From assembly GCF_000013365.1 (NCBI RefSeq), contig NC_007778.1:248001-312000 (forward strand): a DNA stretch of 64,000 bases. The letters run 5' to 3'. Numbering within the stretch: position 1 is the first letter of the stretch; each line of letters begins with the position of its first letter. Of the stretch, positions 48,696 to 62,700 are shown in pieces. The notes under the pieces are model-generated. The model had not been told where the DNA came from. It did not search any database and saw nothing but the letters and a program-made list of their open reading frames with translations. Position numbers and translations under genes: made by a program. Source of the DNA: Rhodopseudomonas palustris HaA2 (lineage in GTDB: Bacteria; Pseudomonadota; Alphaproteobacteria; Rhizobiales; Xanthobacteraceae).

Positions 48696-49213
48696 GCGAC
48701 CGGCCGGCGGTCGACTCGATGCCGTACCGGCGCAATGTCGGAATCGCGCTGTTCAACGCCGAAGGCCGGGTGCTGATCGGCCGCCGCTTCCGCGACGACG
48801 GCCCGGAGATCATCCTGCCCGGCCTCGAATGGCAGATGCCGCAAGGCGGCATCGACGAAGGCGAGGAGCCGCACACCGCGGTGATGCGCGAATTGTGGGA
48901 GGAGACCGGCGTGCAGCACGCCGAGCTGCTCGGCGAAGCCGATTGGATCGCTTACGACTTCCCGCCCTATGACGGCCCGCCGCATCGGCTCGAGCATTTT
49001 CGCGGCCAACGGCAAAAATGGTTCGCGCTGCGCTTCACCGGCAATGACAGCGAGATCGATCCGCTCGCGGTGCGCAACGACATGCCACCTGAATTCGACG
49101 CCTGGCGCTGGGAGCGGCTCGATCGCGTCGCCGACCTGGTGGTGCCGTTCAGGCGCGAGGTCTATCGCGAAGTCGCAAGGAGCTTCGCGCGGTTCGTGTT
49201 GCCCGCGACTTAA
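48692..49213 (+). CDS. RppH-like Nudix hydrolase (second copy)
   Basis: 173 residues from a GTG that overlaps the UXS stop. The Nudix box [23 protein letters not shown] is canonical, and WQMPQGG with [13 protein letters not shown] are shared with RppH. An insertion ([15 protein letters not shown]) before the box distinguishes it from the copy at 45834-46337. It may be a second mRNA or dinucleoside-polyphosphate hydrolase, or act on a sugar nucleotide given the overlap with UXS. Confidence 0.87.
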   Translation: MSDRPAVDSMPYRRNVGIALFNAEGRVLIGRRFRDDGPEIILPGLEWQMPQGGIDEGEEPHTAVMRELWEETGVQHAELLGEADWIAYDFPPYDGPPHRLEHFRGQRQKWFALRFTGNDSEIDPLAVRNDMPPEFDAWRWERLDRVADLVVPFRREVYREVARSFARFVLPAT

Positions 49214-49237
49214 CCGCAGCGCTCCTTCGCAAAGAAC

Positions 49238-49315
49238 CGTCATGCGCGGGCTTGACCCGCGCATCCATCGCTCTTCGGAAAGGAGATGGATGCCGGGTCA
49301 AGCCCGGCAATGACG
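49238..49315. repeat. Palindromic repeat, class C (CATGCCCGGG type)
   Basis: Begins CGTCATGCGCGGGCTTGACC and ends GGTCAAGCCCGGCAATGACG, with inner arms GCATCCAT and ATGGATGC. Related units are at 52363-52446 and 59203-59290. It separates the convergent Nudix and atpC genes. Confidence 0.8.
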
Positions 49316-49396
49316 AGGTGTGAGAATCGGACCGGAAAAGCGAATGGCCGGGACGATGCCCGGCCATTCGAAATCCTGCTGCGGCCGCAACGCCGC

Positions 49397-49804
49397 TCAG
49401 TGCATCGCTGTCGTGGAGAGCTGGTGCTGGATGCTCTTGTAGTGATCCAGCCGCTCGATCGAGCGATCGAGTTCGTCGCCGACCTTGCCGGGGAGCTGCT
49501 GCTCCATGGTGGTGATGGTCTCGGCGAAGTCCTGCATGTCGACATCAGCGGTCGCGGTGGCGACGTCGGCCAGCACGGTCAAGCCCTTCTCGGAGACTTC
49601 GGCGATGCCGCCGAGCACCACGATCTTCTGCTGAGCGCCGCCGGCGGTCACCGTCAGAATGCCGGGACGGATCACCGCCACCACCGGCGCGTGGCCGGCG
49701 AGCACGCCGAAATCACCCTCGGCGCCCGGGATGTCGACCTGATCGACCTCGCCGGAGAAGGCGACCATTTCGGGCGAAACCAGATCGAAGTGGAAGGTGG
49801 CCAT
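49397..49804 (-). CDS. atpC: ATP synthase F1 epsilon subunit
   Basis: 135 residues from [20 protein letters not shown]; an ATG 12 bases earlier is less likely. The beta-sandwich domain with [20 protein letters not shown] is typical; the C-terminal helical domain is complete. It is a regulatory/rotor subunit of F1. It is last in the leftward operon and is separated from atpD by a palindromic repeat. Confidence 0.95.
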   Translation of the reverse strand: MATFHFDLVSPEMVAFSGEVDQVDIPGAEGDFGVLAGHAPVVAVIRPGILTVTAGGAQQKIVVLGGIAEVSEKGLTVLADVATATADVDMQDFAETITTMEQQLPGKVGDELDRSIERLDHYKSIQHQLSTTAMH

Positions 49805-49823
49805 GCCTGCGCTCATCCGCTGC

Positions 49824-49924
49824 CCTCATCCTGAGGAGCGCGCCGTTGCGCGCGTCTCGAAGGATGAGTGAGTTGTTCGTCACCCTTCGAGACGCCGGCC
49901 TACGGCCGGCTCCTCAGGGTGAGG
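49824..49924. repeat. Palindromic repeat, class B, between atpD and atpC
   Basis: Outer arms CCTCATCCTGAGGAGC and GCTCCTCAGGGTGAGG; inner arms GTCTCGAAGGATGA and the CCTTCGAGAC complement. It fills the 129-bp gap inside the ATP synthase operon. Confidence 0.83.
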
Positions 49925-49933
49925 CTTAGTTGA

Positions 49934-52310
<2,377 letters not shown>

Positions 52311-52362
52311 TCTCAGTCCACCCCGGCGATCCGATCAGTGATCCGACCGCGACCCTCACACT

Positions 52363-52446
52363 CGTCATGCCCGGGCTCGTCCCGGGCATCCACGACTTGA
52401 AATGCTTCACGCCAGAAGCGTGAATGGCCGGCGTGTCGCCGGCCAT
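52363..52446. repeat. Palindromic repeat, class C, between atpA and atpG
   Basis: Two hairpins: CATGCCCGGG-CTCGT-CCCGGGCATC and ATGGCCGGCG-TGT-CGCCGGCCAT, joined by GAAATGCTTCACGCC / AGAAGCGTGA. It ends six bases before the atpA stop codon's 3' side. Confidence 0.8.
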
Positions 52447-52451
52447 GAACG

Positions 52452-54544
<2,093 letters not shown>

Positions 54545-55166
54545 AGACGCGCTCTTTTGTGCTGTCAAATTGCCAAGGTCGAAACCGTCGCCAAGTCGCG
54601 GCGCCCCCGATTTAAGCCCTTGGAATTCAAGCTGGACTTCGATTTTGGACCGGTACGATCGTAGCCGGCAGCCTTTAAAATCGCGGCTTTGCTAACATAG
54701 CGCGCGCGCAGGCGCAACATGACGCGCCGTGAGAAGACGGTCTGTCGCATTCTTCATCGCGCCTTCTTCGCACGACGGAATTCGCAAGCCCCGCAGCACC
54801 GCATCGAGGCGACCGCGCTGCAAAAAAGAGCGCCGCGCCGTGCCGCCGTCGAGACCTCTCATGACCTGCGAGAACGCATCGCAATGACGCGCGATTTCTT
54901 GGCGACGACTACGGAACCCAAGTCTTCCGCTTATAAAGACTTACTCCTTTAGTATTCATATGTATACGAAAGCATTAGGCAGATTTTCCGTCCAACGCAA
55001 TGCGGGACTTTTTGATCCGGCGCATCGCGTCAAAAGATGTTTCAGCGGAGAAACGATTCGGCTGTTCGTCAATTTCTCGCCTCATTACGCAGCGAACGGT
55101 CTGCCATCGTAAACGGGACGGGGGTTCCACTTGCCGCGCATGTGGCAATACTGAGGGCTTACATTT
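54545..55166. other. Intergenic region between atpH and rlpA
   Basis: A 622-bp divergent gap, AT-richer near 54930-54980 (TTATAAAGACTTACTCC, ATTCATATGTATACG). It must hold the promoters of both atpHAGDC and rlpA, but I cannot assign -35/-10 pairs with confidence. Short readings inside have no ribosome-binding site or recognisable product. Confidence 0.5.
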
Positions 55167-55649
55167 ATGACTAACGCTAAGAAGTCTCCGCCGGGAATCG
55201 TAACCCGGCCGCGCACCACGGCTGCGCTGATCGCCGCAACGGTGCTGCTGAGCGGGGCAGCCATCACCGAAGCTTCGGCGCGGTCGAAGCAGAAGCACCA
55301 TCATCAGCGCCATCACGTCCAGAACGACTGGCGCAACGCCAATGCCACGCTCGCAGAGGGCGGCGGCGGTCGCACGTTTTCGGGGGTCGCGTCCTACTAC
55401 GGCAATGAATCCGGCAACCGCACCGCATCAGGCCAGCGCTTCAACGCCAGTGCGATGACGGCGGCCCATCGCAGCCTGCCGTTCGGCACCAAGCTGCGCG
55501 TCACCCATGGCGGCCGCAGCGTCGTCGTCACCATCAATGATCGCGGTCCGTTCATTCGCGGCCGTGTGCTCGACCTGTCGACCGGCGCCGCGCGCGCGAT
55601 CGGTCTGACCAGCCGCGGGGTCGGCCGGGTCGTTGCGGAAGTGATGTAA
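55167..55649 (+). CDS. RlpA-like septal ring protein (DPBB domain)
   Basis: 160 residues. A Sec-type signal (TTAALIAATVLLSGAAITEA) is followed by a His-rich stretch (KQKHHHQRHHVQ) and a double-psi beta-barrel: FSGVASYYG, TASGQRFN, AAHRSLPFGT, VTINDRGPF and RVLDLSTGAA. RlpA proteins cleave or bind denuded glycan at the septum. There is no lipobox and no SPOR domain, so it may be periplasmic rather than outer-membrane anchored. Confidence 0.9.
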   Translation: MTNAKKSPPGIVTRPRTTAALIAATVLLSGAAITEASARSKQKHHHQRHHVQNDWRNANATLAEGGGGRTFSGVASYYGNESGNRTASGQRFNASAMTAAHRSLPFGTKLRVTHGGRSVVVTINDRGPFIRGRVLDLSTGAARAIGLTSRGVGRVVAEVM

Positions 55650-55730
55650 CCGCAGGACGCGGTTCGCTTCCCGGTCATCAAGACAAGCACTTCATCGATT
55701 AGGCCGCGATCGTCGCGAGCCCGAACTGCA

Positions 55731-55766
55731 GCCTGCCGTCAGCGATGACGGCAGGCTTTCGTTTTT
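55731..55766. terminator. Terminator between rlpA and priA
   Basis: Perfect 11-bp arms GCCTGCCGTCA and TGACGGCAGGC around GCGA, then TTTCGTTTTT. It lies between convergent genes; the T-tract favours the rlpA direction. Confidence 0.88.
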
Positions 55767-55800
55767 GTGACACGCGCGCTCCCGCCGACGCGAAGGAAGA

Positions 55801-58008
55801 TTACAGGAAGCTTTGCGGATCGACGTCGACCTCGAGCTTCAGGTTTCCTTTCGTCTTCGGTCCTTGCGCCAGCCATGACCGCAAGTAGTTCGACAAATCG
55901 AACGACCGCACCGACTTCACCAGCAGCCGAAAGCGATAGCGGCCTTTGATCACCGCCAGCGGCGCTTCCGCCGGTCCCAGCACCTGGACGCGCTCGTCCA
56001 CCGGCGCGCAGGACGCCAGCTTCCGCGCAAAGCCTTCCGCACTCGGCCGGTCGCCGGCGGACACGATCAGGCTCGCGAGCCGGCCGAACGGCGGATACAA
56101 CGTGCGTTCGCGGGCGTCGATCTCGCTGGCATAGAAAGCCTCGCGGTCGCACGCGACCAGCGCCTTCATCACCGGATGCTCCGGCTGATGCGTCTGCAGA
56201 AAGCCGACGCCGCGGCCCTGATCGCGGCCGGCGCGGCCGATCACCTGATTGAGCAATTGGAAGGTGCGCTCGGCGGCGCGCGGATCGCCATTGCTCAGGC
56301 CGAGATCGGCATCGACCACACCGACCAGGTTCAGCCGCGGGAAGTTGTGACCTTTCGCCACAAGCTGGGTGCCGATGATGATGTCGACCCGGCCCTCGGC
56401 GATATCGTTGAGTTCGCTGCGCATCGCCTCGATCGAGGTGATCAGGTCGCTCGACAGCACCATGGTGCGCGCCTGCGGAAACAGGCTGGCCGCCTCCTCC
56501 TGCAGCCGTTCGACGCCGGGCCCGACTGCGACTAAAGATTCCTCGGCGCCGCAATGCGGGCATTGGTGCGGGCGCGGCATCGAGAAGCCGCAATGGTGGC
56601 ACACCAGCCGCTGCCGGAAGCGGTGATCGACCAGCCAGGCGTCGCAGATGGTGCAGGCGAAGCGGTGACCGCAGGCCCGGCACAAGGTCAGCGGCGCATA
56701 GCCGCGGCGGTTGAGAAACAGCAGCGCCTGTTCGCCGCGTTCGATGGCGTGGCCGATCTGCTCGGCCAGCGGCGGCGAGATGAAGCGCCCGCGCATCGGC
56801 GGCGCGCGGCGCAGATCGATCGCCTCGATCTGCGGCATGTGCTGGCCGCCGAATCGTGACGGCAGCGGAATCCGCCTGTAGCGGCCCTTGCGGGCGTTGA
56901 CCTCGGTCTCGACCGACGGCGTCGCCGAGGCCAGCACGATCGGAATTTTCGCGATCGACGCCCGCACCACCGCCATGTCGCGGGCGTGATAATGCGCGCC
57001 GTCCTCCTGCTTGTAGGCCTGGTCGTGCTCCTCATCGACGATGATCAGCCCGAGATCGGCGTAAGGCAGGAACAGCGCCGAACGCGCCCCGACCACCACC
57101 TGCGCCTCGCCGGCGGCGATCGCCGCCCAGTTGCGGGCGCGGGTGCGCGGCGTGAGTTCAGAATGCCATTCCAGCGGCCGGACGCCGAAGCGCAGCGCGA
57201 AGCGGTCGAGGAATTGCCCGGTCAGCGCGATCTCCGGCATCAGGATCAGCGTCTGCCGCCCCTGGCGGATGATTTCGGCGACCGCCTCGAAATACACTTC
57301 CGTCTTGCCGGAGCCGGTGACGCCGTCGAGCAGCGCCGCCTGAAAGCCGCCGCCGGACTTGACCAGTTCGCGCATCGTCTCGGCCGCCGCCGCCTGCTCC
57401 GGCGAGAAATCCGCCGGCGCAAAATCCGGATCGGGCGTCGGCGCCGCCGGCTCGCGCGGCATCGGCTCGACGCTGAGCGTGCCCTCGTCGACCAGCCCGT
57501 CGATCACCCCGGCGCTGCAGCCCGCCTCCTTCGCCGCGTCCGATTTGCCGTGCAGCAGGCCGTCGGACAGGATCTCGATCAGCCGCCGCCGCGCCGGCGT
57601 CATCCGCTGCGGCGGGGGGCCGATCAGGCGGACTCCCGTCCGCACCCGCTCCGGGCCGAGTTCGCCCATCCGCAGCGTCATCCGCAGCACCTGGCCGCGC
57701 GGCGACAGCGTGTAATTGGCGACCCAGTCGACCAGCCGGCGCAGCTCCTCGCGCAGCGGCGGCACGTCGAGCTTCTCGGCAACATCCTTGAGGCGATTGT
57801 GCAGCCGCGGATCGGGATTTTCGTTCTCGGCCCAGACCACCCCCATCACCTCGCGCGACCCGAGCGGCACCGCGACGACGTCGCCGGGCTTCAGCTCGAG
57901 CCCGCGCGGCACCCGGTACGAATAGGCCTGATCGATCGCGACCGGCACCTGCACGTCGACGACGCGCATTGCCGAGGGCGAGGCCGGGCTGGTGGGAGAG
58001 TCGTCCAT
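55801..58008 (-). CDS. priA: Primosomal replication restart helicase
   Basis: 735 residues. The N-terminal 3'-DNA-binding domain (YSYRVPRGLELKPGDVVAVP) leads to the helicase core with Walker A GVTGSGKTEVY and DEEH in LIIVDEEHDQAYKQEDGAHY. Eight cysteines of the zinc module occur from CRACGHRFACTIC to CPHCG. QVIGRAGRDQGRG is motif VI. PriA reloads the replisome at stalled forks. xerC is divergent from it. Confidence 0.96.
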   Translation of the reverse strand: MDDSPTSPASPSAMRVVDVQVPVAIDQAYSYRVPRGLELKPGDVVAVPLGSREVMGVVWAENENPDPRLHNRLKDVAEKLDVPPLREELRRLVDWVANYTLSPRGQVLRMTLRMGELGPERVRTGVRLIGPPPQRMTPARRRLIEILSDGLLHGKSDAAKEAGCSAGVIDGLVDEGTLSVEPMPREPAAPTPDPDFAPADFSPEQAAAAETMRELVKSGGGFQAALLDGVTGSGKTEVYFEAVAEIIRQGRQTLILMPEIALTGQFLDRFALRFGVRPLEWHSELTPRTRARNWAAIAAGEAQVVVGARSALFLPYADLGLIIVDEEHDQAYKQEDGAHYHARDMAVVRASIAKIPIVLASATPSVETEVNARKGRYRRIPLPSRFGGQHMPQIEAIDLRRAPPMRGRFISPPLAEQIGHAIERGEQALLFLNRRGYAPLTLCRACGHRFACTICDAWLVDHRFRQRLVCHHCGFSMPRPHQCPHCGAEESLVAVGPGVERLQEEAASLFPQARTMVLSSDLITSIEAMRSELNDIAEGRVDIIIGTQLVAKGHNFPRLNLVGVVDADLGLSNGDPRAAERTFQLLNQVIGRAGRDQGRGVGFLQTHQPEHPVMKALVACDREAFYASEIDARERTLYPPFGRLASLIVSAGDRPSAEGFARKLASCAPVDERVQVLGPAEAPLAVIKGRYRFRLLVKSVRSFDLSNYLRSWLAQGPKTKGNLKLEVDVDPQSFL

Positions 58009-58082
58009 CGCGCCGGTGTGCCGCTAAAGCGGCCTTTCATCAATGGGAAAGGAAATCGGCTATGATCGGGCCACAACCTCCG

Positions 58083-58169
58083 CGTCATTGCGAGGAGCGA
58101 AGCGACGAAGCAATCCAGGAGCCCCATGCCTGGCGCTTCTGGATTGCTTCGCTTTGCTCGCAATGACGG
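58083..58169. repeat. Palindromic repeat, class A, between priA and xerC
   Basis: Arms CGTCATTGCGAGGAGCGAAG and the CTTTGCTCGCAATGACG complement, with inner GAAGCAATCCAG / CTGGATTGCTTCG. It sits in the divergent promoter region, so the frame extending upstream of xerC is repeat DNA rather than protein. Confidence 0.87.
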
Positions 58170-58209
58170 AGAGGATCTCGTTTCAGTCGGCATCCGGCAT
58201 AAGCACCAC

Positions 58210-59181
58210 ATGGCCAAATCACAGCCCATGCCCCCTCCGATCGACCTGCCTTGCGCCGCCGCCGATCTCAACGCGGAATTCACCCGCTGGCTGTCGCATC
58301 TGCGCGCCGAGCGCCGGCTGTCCGGCAAGACGCTGGAGGCCTATGCGCGCGACCTGCGCCAGTTTCTGTTTTTTCTCGCCGGCCATTGGGGCGGCGAGGT
58401 GACGCTCGGCCGCTTCGCGCGACTGGAAACAACCGACGTGCGCGCCTTCATGGCGGCGCGGCGCGGCGATGCGATCGCCGGCCGCTCGCTGATGCGGGCG
58501 CTGGCCGGGCTGCGCTCGTTCGGCCGCTTCCTCGAACGCGAGGGCAAGGGCAGCGTCGGCGCGCTGTCGGCGGTGCGGGCGCCGAAGATCAAGAAGAGCC
58601 TGCCGAAGCCGATCCAGATCGCCGCCGCCAAGCGGCTGGCGGACGCCGACGAGCGCGCCGGCGAGGATCGCGAGACCTGGGTGCTGGTTCGCGACGCCGC
58701 CGTGATGGCGTTGCTGTACGGCTCCGGCCTGCGCATCTCCGAAGCGCTCGGGCTGAAGCGTCGCGACGTACCGGCGCCGGGCAAGGGCGACACCCTGATC
58801 GTACTCGGCAAGGGCAACAAGACCCGGATGGTGCCGGTGCTCGACGCCGTGCTGGCGCAGATCGCCGACTACGCGAAAGCCTGCCCGCATCCGCTGCCGC
58901 CGGACGGGCCGATGTTCGTCGGCGCGCGCGGCGGGCCGCTCAGCCCGCGAATCATCCAGCTGGCGATGGAGCGGCTGCGCGGCGCGCTTGGACTGCCGGA
59001 TTCGGCCACCCCGCACGCGCTGCGGCACTCTTTCGCGACGCATCTTCTGAGCCGCGGCGGCGATTTGCGCGCGATCCAGGAATTGCTCGGCCACGCCTCG
59101 CTGTCGACCACGCAGATTTATACCGGCATCGACACCGAGCGGCTGCTGGAAGTCTACGCCAGCGCCCATCCGCGCGCGTGA
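58210..59181 (+). CDS. xerC: Tyrosine recombinase XerC
   Basis: 323 residues from MAKSQPMPPPIDLPCAAADL. The SAM-like N-terminal domain (RLSGKTLEAYARDLRQFLFF) is followed by the catalytic domain with Arg in GSGLRISEALGL, Lys in LGKGNKTRMVP, HxxR in HALRHSFATHLL, His in LLGHAS and nucleophile Tyr in TTQIYTGID. With XerD it resolves chromosome dimers at dif. Its position next to priA, with no mobile-element features, favours Xer over an integrase. Confidence 0.93.
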   Translation: MAKSQPMPPPIDLPCAAADLNAEFTRWLSHLRAERRLSGKTLEAYARDLRQFLFFLAGHWGGEVTLGRFARLETTDVRAFMAARRGDAIAGRSLMRALAGLRSFGRFLEREGKGSVGALSAVRAPKIKKSLPKPIQIAAAKRLADADERAGEDRETWVLVRDAAVMALLYGSGLRISEALGLKRRDVPAPGKGDTLIVLGKGNKTRMVPVLDAVLAQIADYAKACPHPLPPDGPMFVGARGGPLSPRIIQLAMERLRGALGLPDSATPHALRHSFATHLLSRGGDLRAIQELLGHASLSTTQIYTGIDTERLLEVYASAHPRA

Positions 59182-59202
59182 CGACGCCGAAGTTGTTAGC
59201 AC

Positions 59203-59290
59203 GCGATCACCGGGCTTGACCCGCAACGCCTTCCAACTGACAAGTTCCTGATCTGATGATCAGTTGCCCGGCCGGTGCCGGGCATGACGA
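59203..59290. repeat. Palindromic repeat, class C (degenerate)
   Basis: Contains CGATCACCGGGCTTGACCCG and GCCGGTGCCGGGCATGACG, with an inner hairpin CTGATGATCAG. It lies between xerC and the DUF4337 gene. Confidence 0.65.
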
Positions 59291-59310
59291 ATGGATGACG
59301 GGAGAATGGC

Positions 59311-59901
59311 ATGGGCGCGCACGAAAGCATGGAGCATGCCGAACACGCGGAGCATGCGTCAGGCTCGAACAAAAAGATCGCACTGCTGATTGCGGTGATC
59401 GCGCTGTTCCTGGCCTTCTCCGAAACGCTCGGCAAGGCCGCCCAGACCGAATCCCTCGCCAAGAACGTCGAGGCCTCGAACCTGTGGGCGTTCTTTCAGG
59501 CCAAGAGCATCCGCCGAACGGTGGTGCAGACGGTTTCCGAGCAGGCGCGCCTGAGCATGGGCACGGTCGGCGACGACGCCGCCAAAGCCGGACTGCAGAA
59601 GCAGATCGAGGAATGGCAGAAGACCGCGCAGCGCTATCGCTCCGAGCCGGAGACCGGCGAAGGCTCCGAGCAGCTCGCCGCCCGCGCCAAGCACGCCGAG
59701 CACGACCGCGACCTCGCCCAGGCGCGCTACCATCACTACGAGCTGGCCTCGGCCGCTTTCCAGATCGGCATCGTGCTGGCCTCGGCGACGATCATCACCG
59801 GCATGATCGCGCTGGCGTGGATTTCCGGACTGCTGGCGCTGGGGGGGCTGGCTTTCACCGCGATCGGCCTGTTCGCGCCGCATGCGGTGCACCTGTTCTG
59901 A
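59311..59901 (+). CDS. DUF4337-family membrane protein
   Basis: 196 residues. A His/Glu-rich N-terminus (ESMEHAEHAEHASG), a membrane span (IALLIAVIALFLAFSETLG), the conserved ASNLWAFFQAKSIRRTVVQT stretch, a soluble helical middle with EEWQKTAQRYRSEPE, and two C-terminal spans. This order fits DUF4337, whose function is unknown. It is monocistronic. Confidence 0.83.
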   Translation: MGAHESMEHAEHAEHASGSNKKIALLIAVIALFLAFSETLGKAAQTESLAKNVEASNLWAFFQAKSIRRTVVQTVSEQARLSMGTVGDDAAKAGLQKQIEEWQKTAQRYRSEPETGEGSEQLAARAKHAEHDRDLAQARYHHYELASAAFQIGIVLASATIITGMIALAWISGLLALGGLAFTAIGLFAPHAVHLF

Positions 59902-59936
59902 CATCGTCGCTGTGACGCAGCCTCGGCACGCGAGGC

Positions 59937-60476
59937 TCAGCGCGAGGCGCGGATCCGCTTGCGGACTTGCATCGCCTTGCGCAGCAGCCGCTGCATCGGG
60001 CCGTCGCCTTCGCCGATCAGCGCGCTGATCCGGGCCCGGATCGCCGCCATCACCGGCGCCACGATCGCATGCGCCTTGGCCTTGATCGCCAGCACGAACT
60101 GATAGGCGCGCACGAACCACGCCATCTGCATCAGCTTCGGCTTGGTGACGTCGAAGATGAAGGCGATCAGCCCGAGGCCGACGAACTGCGCCAGCACGAA
60201 GGCGAGAAGGCCGGCGATGAAGTGCTGCGTCGCCATCAGCCACAGCGCGAACAGCTTGAACGGATACAGCGGGATCAGCGGCACCGCGAACACCACCAGC
60301 GCCAGCGGCGGCGACAGATGCGCGACGCGCTCCGCCGTCCACGCTTTCAGCTCGCGCAGCGGGAGTGCCGCGACGATGCGCTCCACCCACGGCTCGAGAT
60401 GCTCCCACAGCCATGCCTCGACCAGAAAGAGGACGGCGAGGATGAACCACAGCGGTTGCAGCAGGCGGCGCTTCAT
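59937..60476 (-). CDS. Hypothetical membrane protein
   Basis: 179 residues with an N-terminal span (LQPLWFILAVLFLVEAWLW), two central spans (LALVVFAVPLIPLYPFKLFA and FIAGLLAFVLAQFVGLGLIA) and a basic C-terminus (LRKAMQVRKRIRASR). I recognise no named family. It is 36 bases after lpdA and may be the last gene of that leftward unit. Confidence 0.7.
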   Translation of the reverse strand: MKRRLLQPLWFILAVLFLVEAWLWEHLEPWVERIVAALPLRELKAWTAERVAHLSPPLALVVFAVPLIPLYPFKLFALWLMATQHFIAGLLAFVLAQFVGLGLIAFIFDVTKPKLMQMAWFVRAYQFVLAIKAKAHAIVAPVMAAIRARISALIGEGDGPMQRLLRKAMQVRKRIRASR

Positions 60477-60512
60477 GGAGTCGTCCGGTTTCCGGACGAT
60501 GCCGGCACTCGT

Positions 60513-61916
60513 TTACATATGGATGGCGCGTTTTCCGACCGCAAGCGCGGCTTCCTTGACCGCTTCGGAGCGGGTGGGGTGAGCGTGGCAGGTCCGTGCC
60601 AGATCCTCGGCCGAGCCGCCGAACTCCATCAGCACTGCGGCCTCGTGGATCATCTCGCCGGCTTCGCGGCCGACGATGTGCACGCCGAGCACGCGGTCGG
60701 TCTTGGCGTCGGCCAGGATCTTCACCAGACCGTCGGTGGTCTGATTGACCTTGGAGCGGCCGTTGGCGGTGAACGGGAATTTGCCGACCGTGTAGGCGAC
60801 GCCGGCCTGCTTGAGGTCTTCCTCGGTCTTGCCGACGGATGAGACTTCCGGCGTGGTGTAGACCACGCCCGGAATGACGTCGTAGTTCACGTGCCCGGCC
60901 TTGCCGGCGATGATTTCCGCGACCGCGACGCCCTCGTCCTCGGCCTTGTGCGCCAGCATCGGGCCCTTCACCACGTCGCCGATCGCATAGACGCCCTGGA
61001 CGCTTGTGGCGAAGTGATCGTCGATCGCCACGCGGCCGCGCTCGTCGAGCGCGACGCCGGCTTCCTGCAGCCCGAGCCCCTCGGTGAAGGGCACGCGGCC
61101 GATCGCGACCAGCACGACGTCGGCTTCGAGCGTCTCCGGATTGCCGCCGGCCGCGGCCTCGACGCTGACCTTGAGCTGCTTGCCCGAACTGTCGACCCCG
61201 GTGACCTTGGCGCCGAGCTTGAAGGCAAAACCCTGCTTCTCGAGGATGCGCTGGAACTGCTTGACGATCTCGGCATCCATGCCGGGCAGGATGCGGTCGA
61301 GAAATTCGACCACGGTGACCTGGGCGCCGAGCCGGCGCCACACCGAGCCGAGTTCGAGCCCGATCACGCCGGCGCCGACCACGATCAGCTTGCCCGGCAC
61401 CTTGTCGAGCGACAGCGCGCCGGTCGACGACACGATGCGCTTCTCGTCGATCTCGATGCCCTTGAGCTTCGCCACGTCCGAGCCGGTGGCGATCACGATC
61501 GACTTGGTCTCGACGGTTTGCGCCTTGCCGTCATTGCCGGTGACCTCGACCTTGCCGGTGCCGAGCACCTTGCCGCGGCCGACCAGCACGTCGATCTTGT
61601 TCTTCTTCATCAGGTACTCGACGCCCTTGACGTTGCCGTCGATGCCCTGCTGCTTGAAATTCATCATCGTCGGCAGATCGAGCGTCGGCGCCGGCACGCC
61701 GATCCCCATCTTGGCGAAGGAGTGCCCGGCCTCCTCAAACAGCTCCGAGGCGTGCAACAGCGCCTTCGACGGCATGCAGCCGACATTGAGGCAGGTGCCG
61801 CCGAGCGTGGGGTTCTTTTCGACCACCGCGACCTTGAGGCCGAGCTGCGCCGCGCGGATCGCACAGACATAGCCGCCGGGGCCGGTGCCGATGATGACGA
61901 GATCGTAGTTGGCCAT
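60513..61916 (-). CDS. lpdA: Dihydrolipoyl dehydrogenase
   Basis: 467 residues. FAD motif [20 protein letters not shown], redox disulfide in [17 protein letters not shown] motif [38 protein letters not shown] and the catalytic His-Glu pair in [13 protein letters not shown]. It reoxidises dihydrolipoamide for 2-oxoacid dehydrogenases. Co-directional with odhB upstream, so the 2-oxoglutarate dehydrogenase E3 role is likely. Confidence 0.97.
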   Translation of the reverse strand: MANYDLVIIGTGPGGYVCAIRAAQLGLKVAVVEKNPTLGGTCLNVGCMPSKALLHASELFEEAGHSFAKMGIGVPAPTLDLPTMMNFKQQGIDGNVKGVEYLMKKNKIDVLVGRGKVLGTGKVEVTGNDGKAQTVETKSIVIATGSDVAKLKGIEIDEKRIVSSTGALSLDKVPGKLIVVGAGVIGLELGSVWRRLGAQVTVVEFLDRILPGMDAEIVKQFQRILEKQGFAFKLGAKVTGVDSSGKQLKVSVEAAAGGNPETLEADVVLVAIGRVPFTEGLGLQEAGVALDERGRVAIDDHFATSVQGVYAIGDVVKGPMLAHKAEDEGVAVAEIIAGKAGHVNYDVIPGVVYTTPEVSSVGKTEEDLKQAGVAYTVGKFPFTANGRSKVNQTTDGLVKILADAKTDRVLGVHIVGREAGEMIHEAAVLMEFGGSAEDLARTCHAHPTRSEAVKEAALAVGKRAIHM

Positions 61917-61946
61917 AGGGAAGTCCTGTAGTTGGCGCAGGGTGGA

Positions 61947-62699
61947 CTATCGTCCGCCCGAGACATCGATGATGGCGCTGGTGACGTAGGAGGCTTCGTC
62001 CGACATCAGCCAGACCACGGCGTTGGCGATTTCCTCGGCGCGGCCGACGCGCTGCATCGGCACATGGCCGCTGAGCCGGTGGGCGCGGTCCGGATCGCCG
62101 CCGGAGGCGTGGATCTCGGTGTCGATCAGGCCGGGGCGGATCGCGGCGACGCGAATGCCTTCGCCGGCGACCTCATGGCCGAGCCCGATAGTGAAGGAAT
62201 CGATCGCGCCCTTGGAAGCGGCGTAGTCAACGTAAGTATTCGGCGATCCGAGTTTGGCTGCGACCGACGACAGATTGATGATCACGCCGCCGGGGCCGCC
62301 GTGCCGGGTCGACAACCGCTTCACCGCCTCGCGCGCGCACAGGATGCTGCCCGTGACGTTGACCGCCATCATCCGCTGGATGCGCTCCGCCGACATCTCG
62401 TCGACCCGCGCGGTCGGGCCGACGATGCCGGCATTGTTGACCAGCGCGCCGAGCGTCCCGAATTTGTCGGCGGCCTCGAACAAAGCAATGATATCCGCCT
62501 CGTCGCCGACGTCGCATTTCACCGCGATCGCCCGGCCGTTGCTGGCCTCGATCGCCGACACGGTCTCCTGCGCCGCCTCCGCATTGCTGGCGTAGCCGAC
62601 CACGACCTTGAAGCCGCGGGCCGCAGCGGCGAGCGCGGTGGCGCGGCCGATGCCGCGGCTGCCTCCGGTGATGACGACGACGCGGTCGTTCATGCGCAC
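61947..62699 (-). CDS. Short-chain dehydrogenase/reductase
   Basis: 250 residues with cofactor motif TGGSRGIGRATALA, NNAGI, a Ser in NLSSVAAKLG and the active-site YAASKGAIDSF. It is a classical SDR of the 3-oxoacyl/glucose-dehydrogenase kind with the substrate undetermined. It lies between the MAPEG gene (one base away) and lpdA in the odhB cluster. Confidence 0.9.
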   Translation of the reverse strand: MRMNDRVVVITGGSRGIGRATALAAAARGFKVVVGYASNAEAAQETVSAIEASNGRAIAVKCDVGDEADIIALFEAADKFGTLGALVNNAGIVGPTARVDEMSAERIQRMMAVNVTGSILCAREAVKRLSTRHGGPGGVIINLSSVAAKLGSPNTYVDYAASKGAIDSFTIGLGHEVAGEGIRVAAIRPGLIDTEIHASGGDPDRAHRLSGHVPMQRVGRAEEIANAVVWLMSDEASYVTSAIIDVSGGR

Positions 62700-62700
62700 C

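Noticed and set aside
54719-54952. 77-codon ORF in the atpH-rlpA gap
   Set aside because: No ribosome-binding site, Arg-rich composition and no family similarity that I can see.
58126-58209. N-terminal extension of XerC
   Set aside because: It would be encoded by the class A palindromic repeat; the ATG at 58210 gives a normal-length recombinase.
58210-59181. Tyrosine recombinase as sign of an integrated element
   Set aside because: It sits beside priA with housekeeping context and has XerC-like length and motifs; no att repeats, phage or plasmid genes are near.
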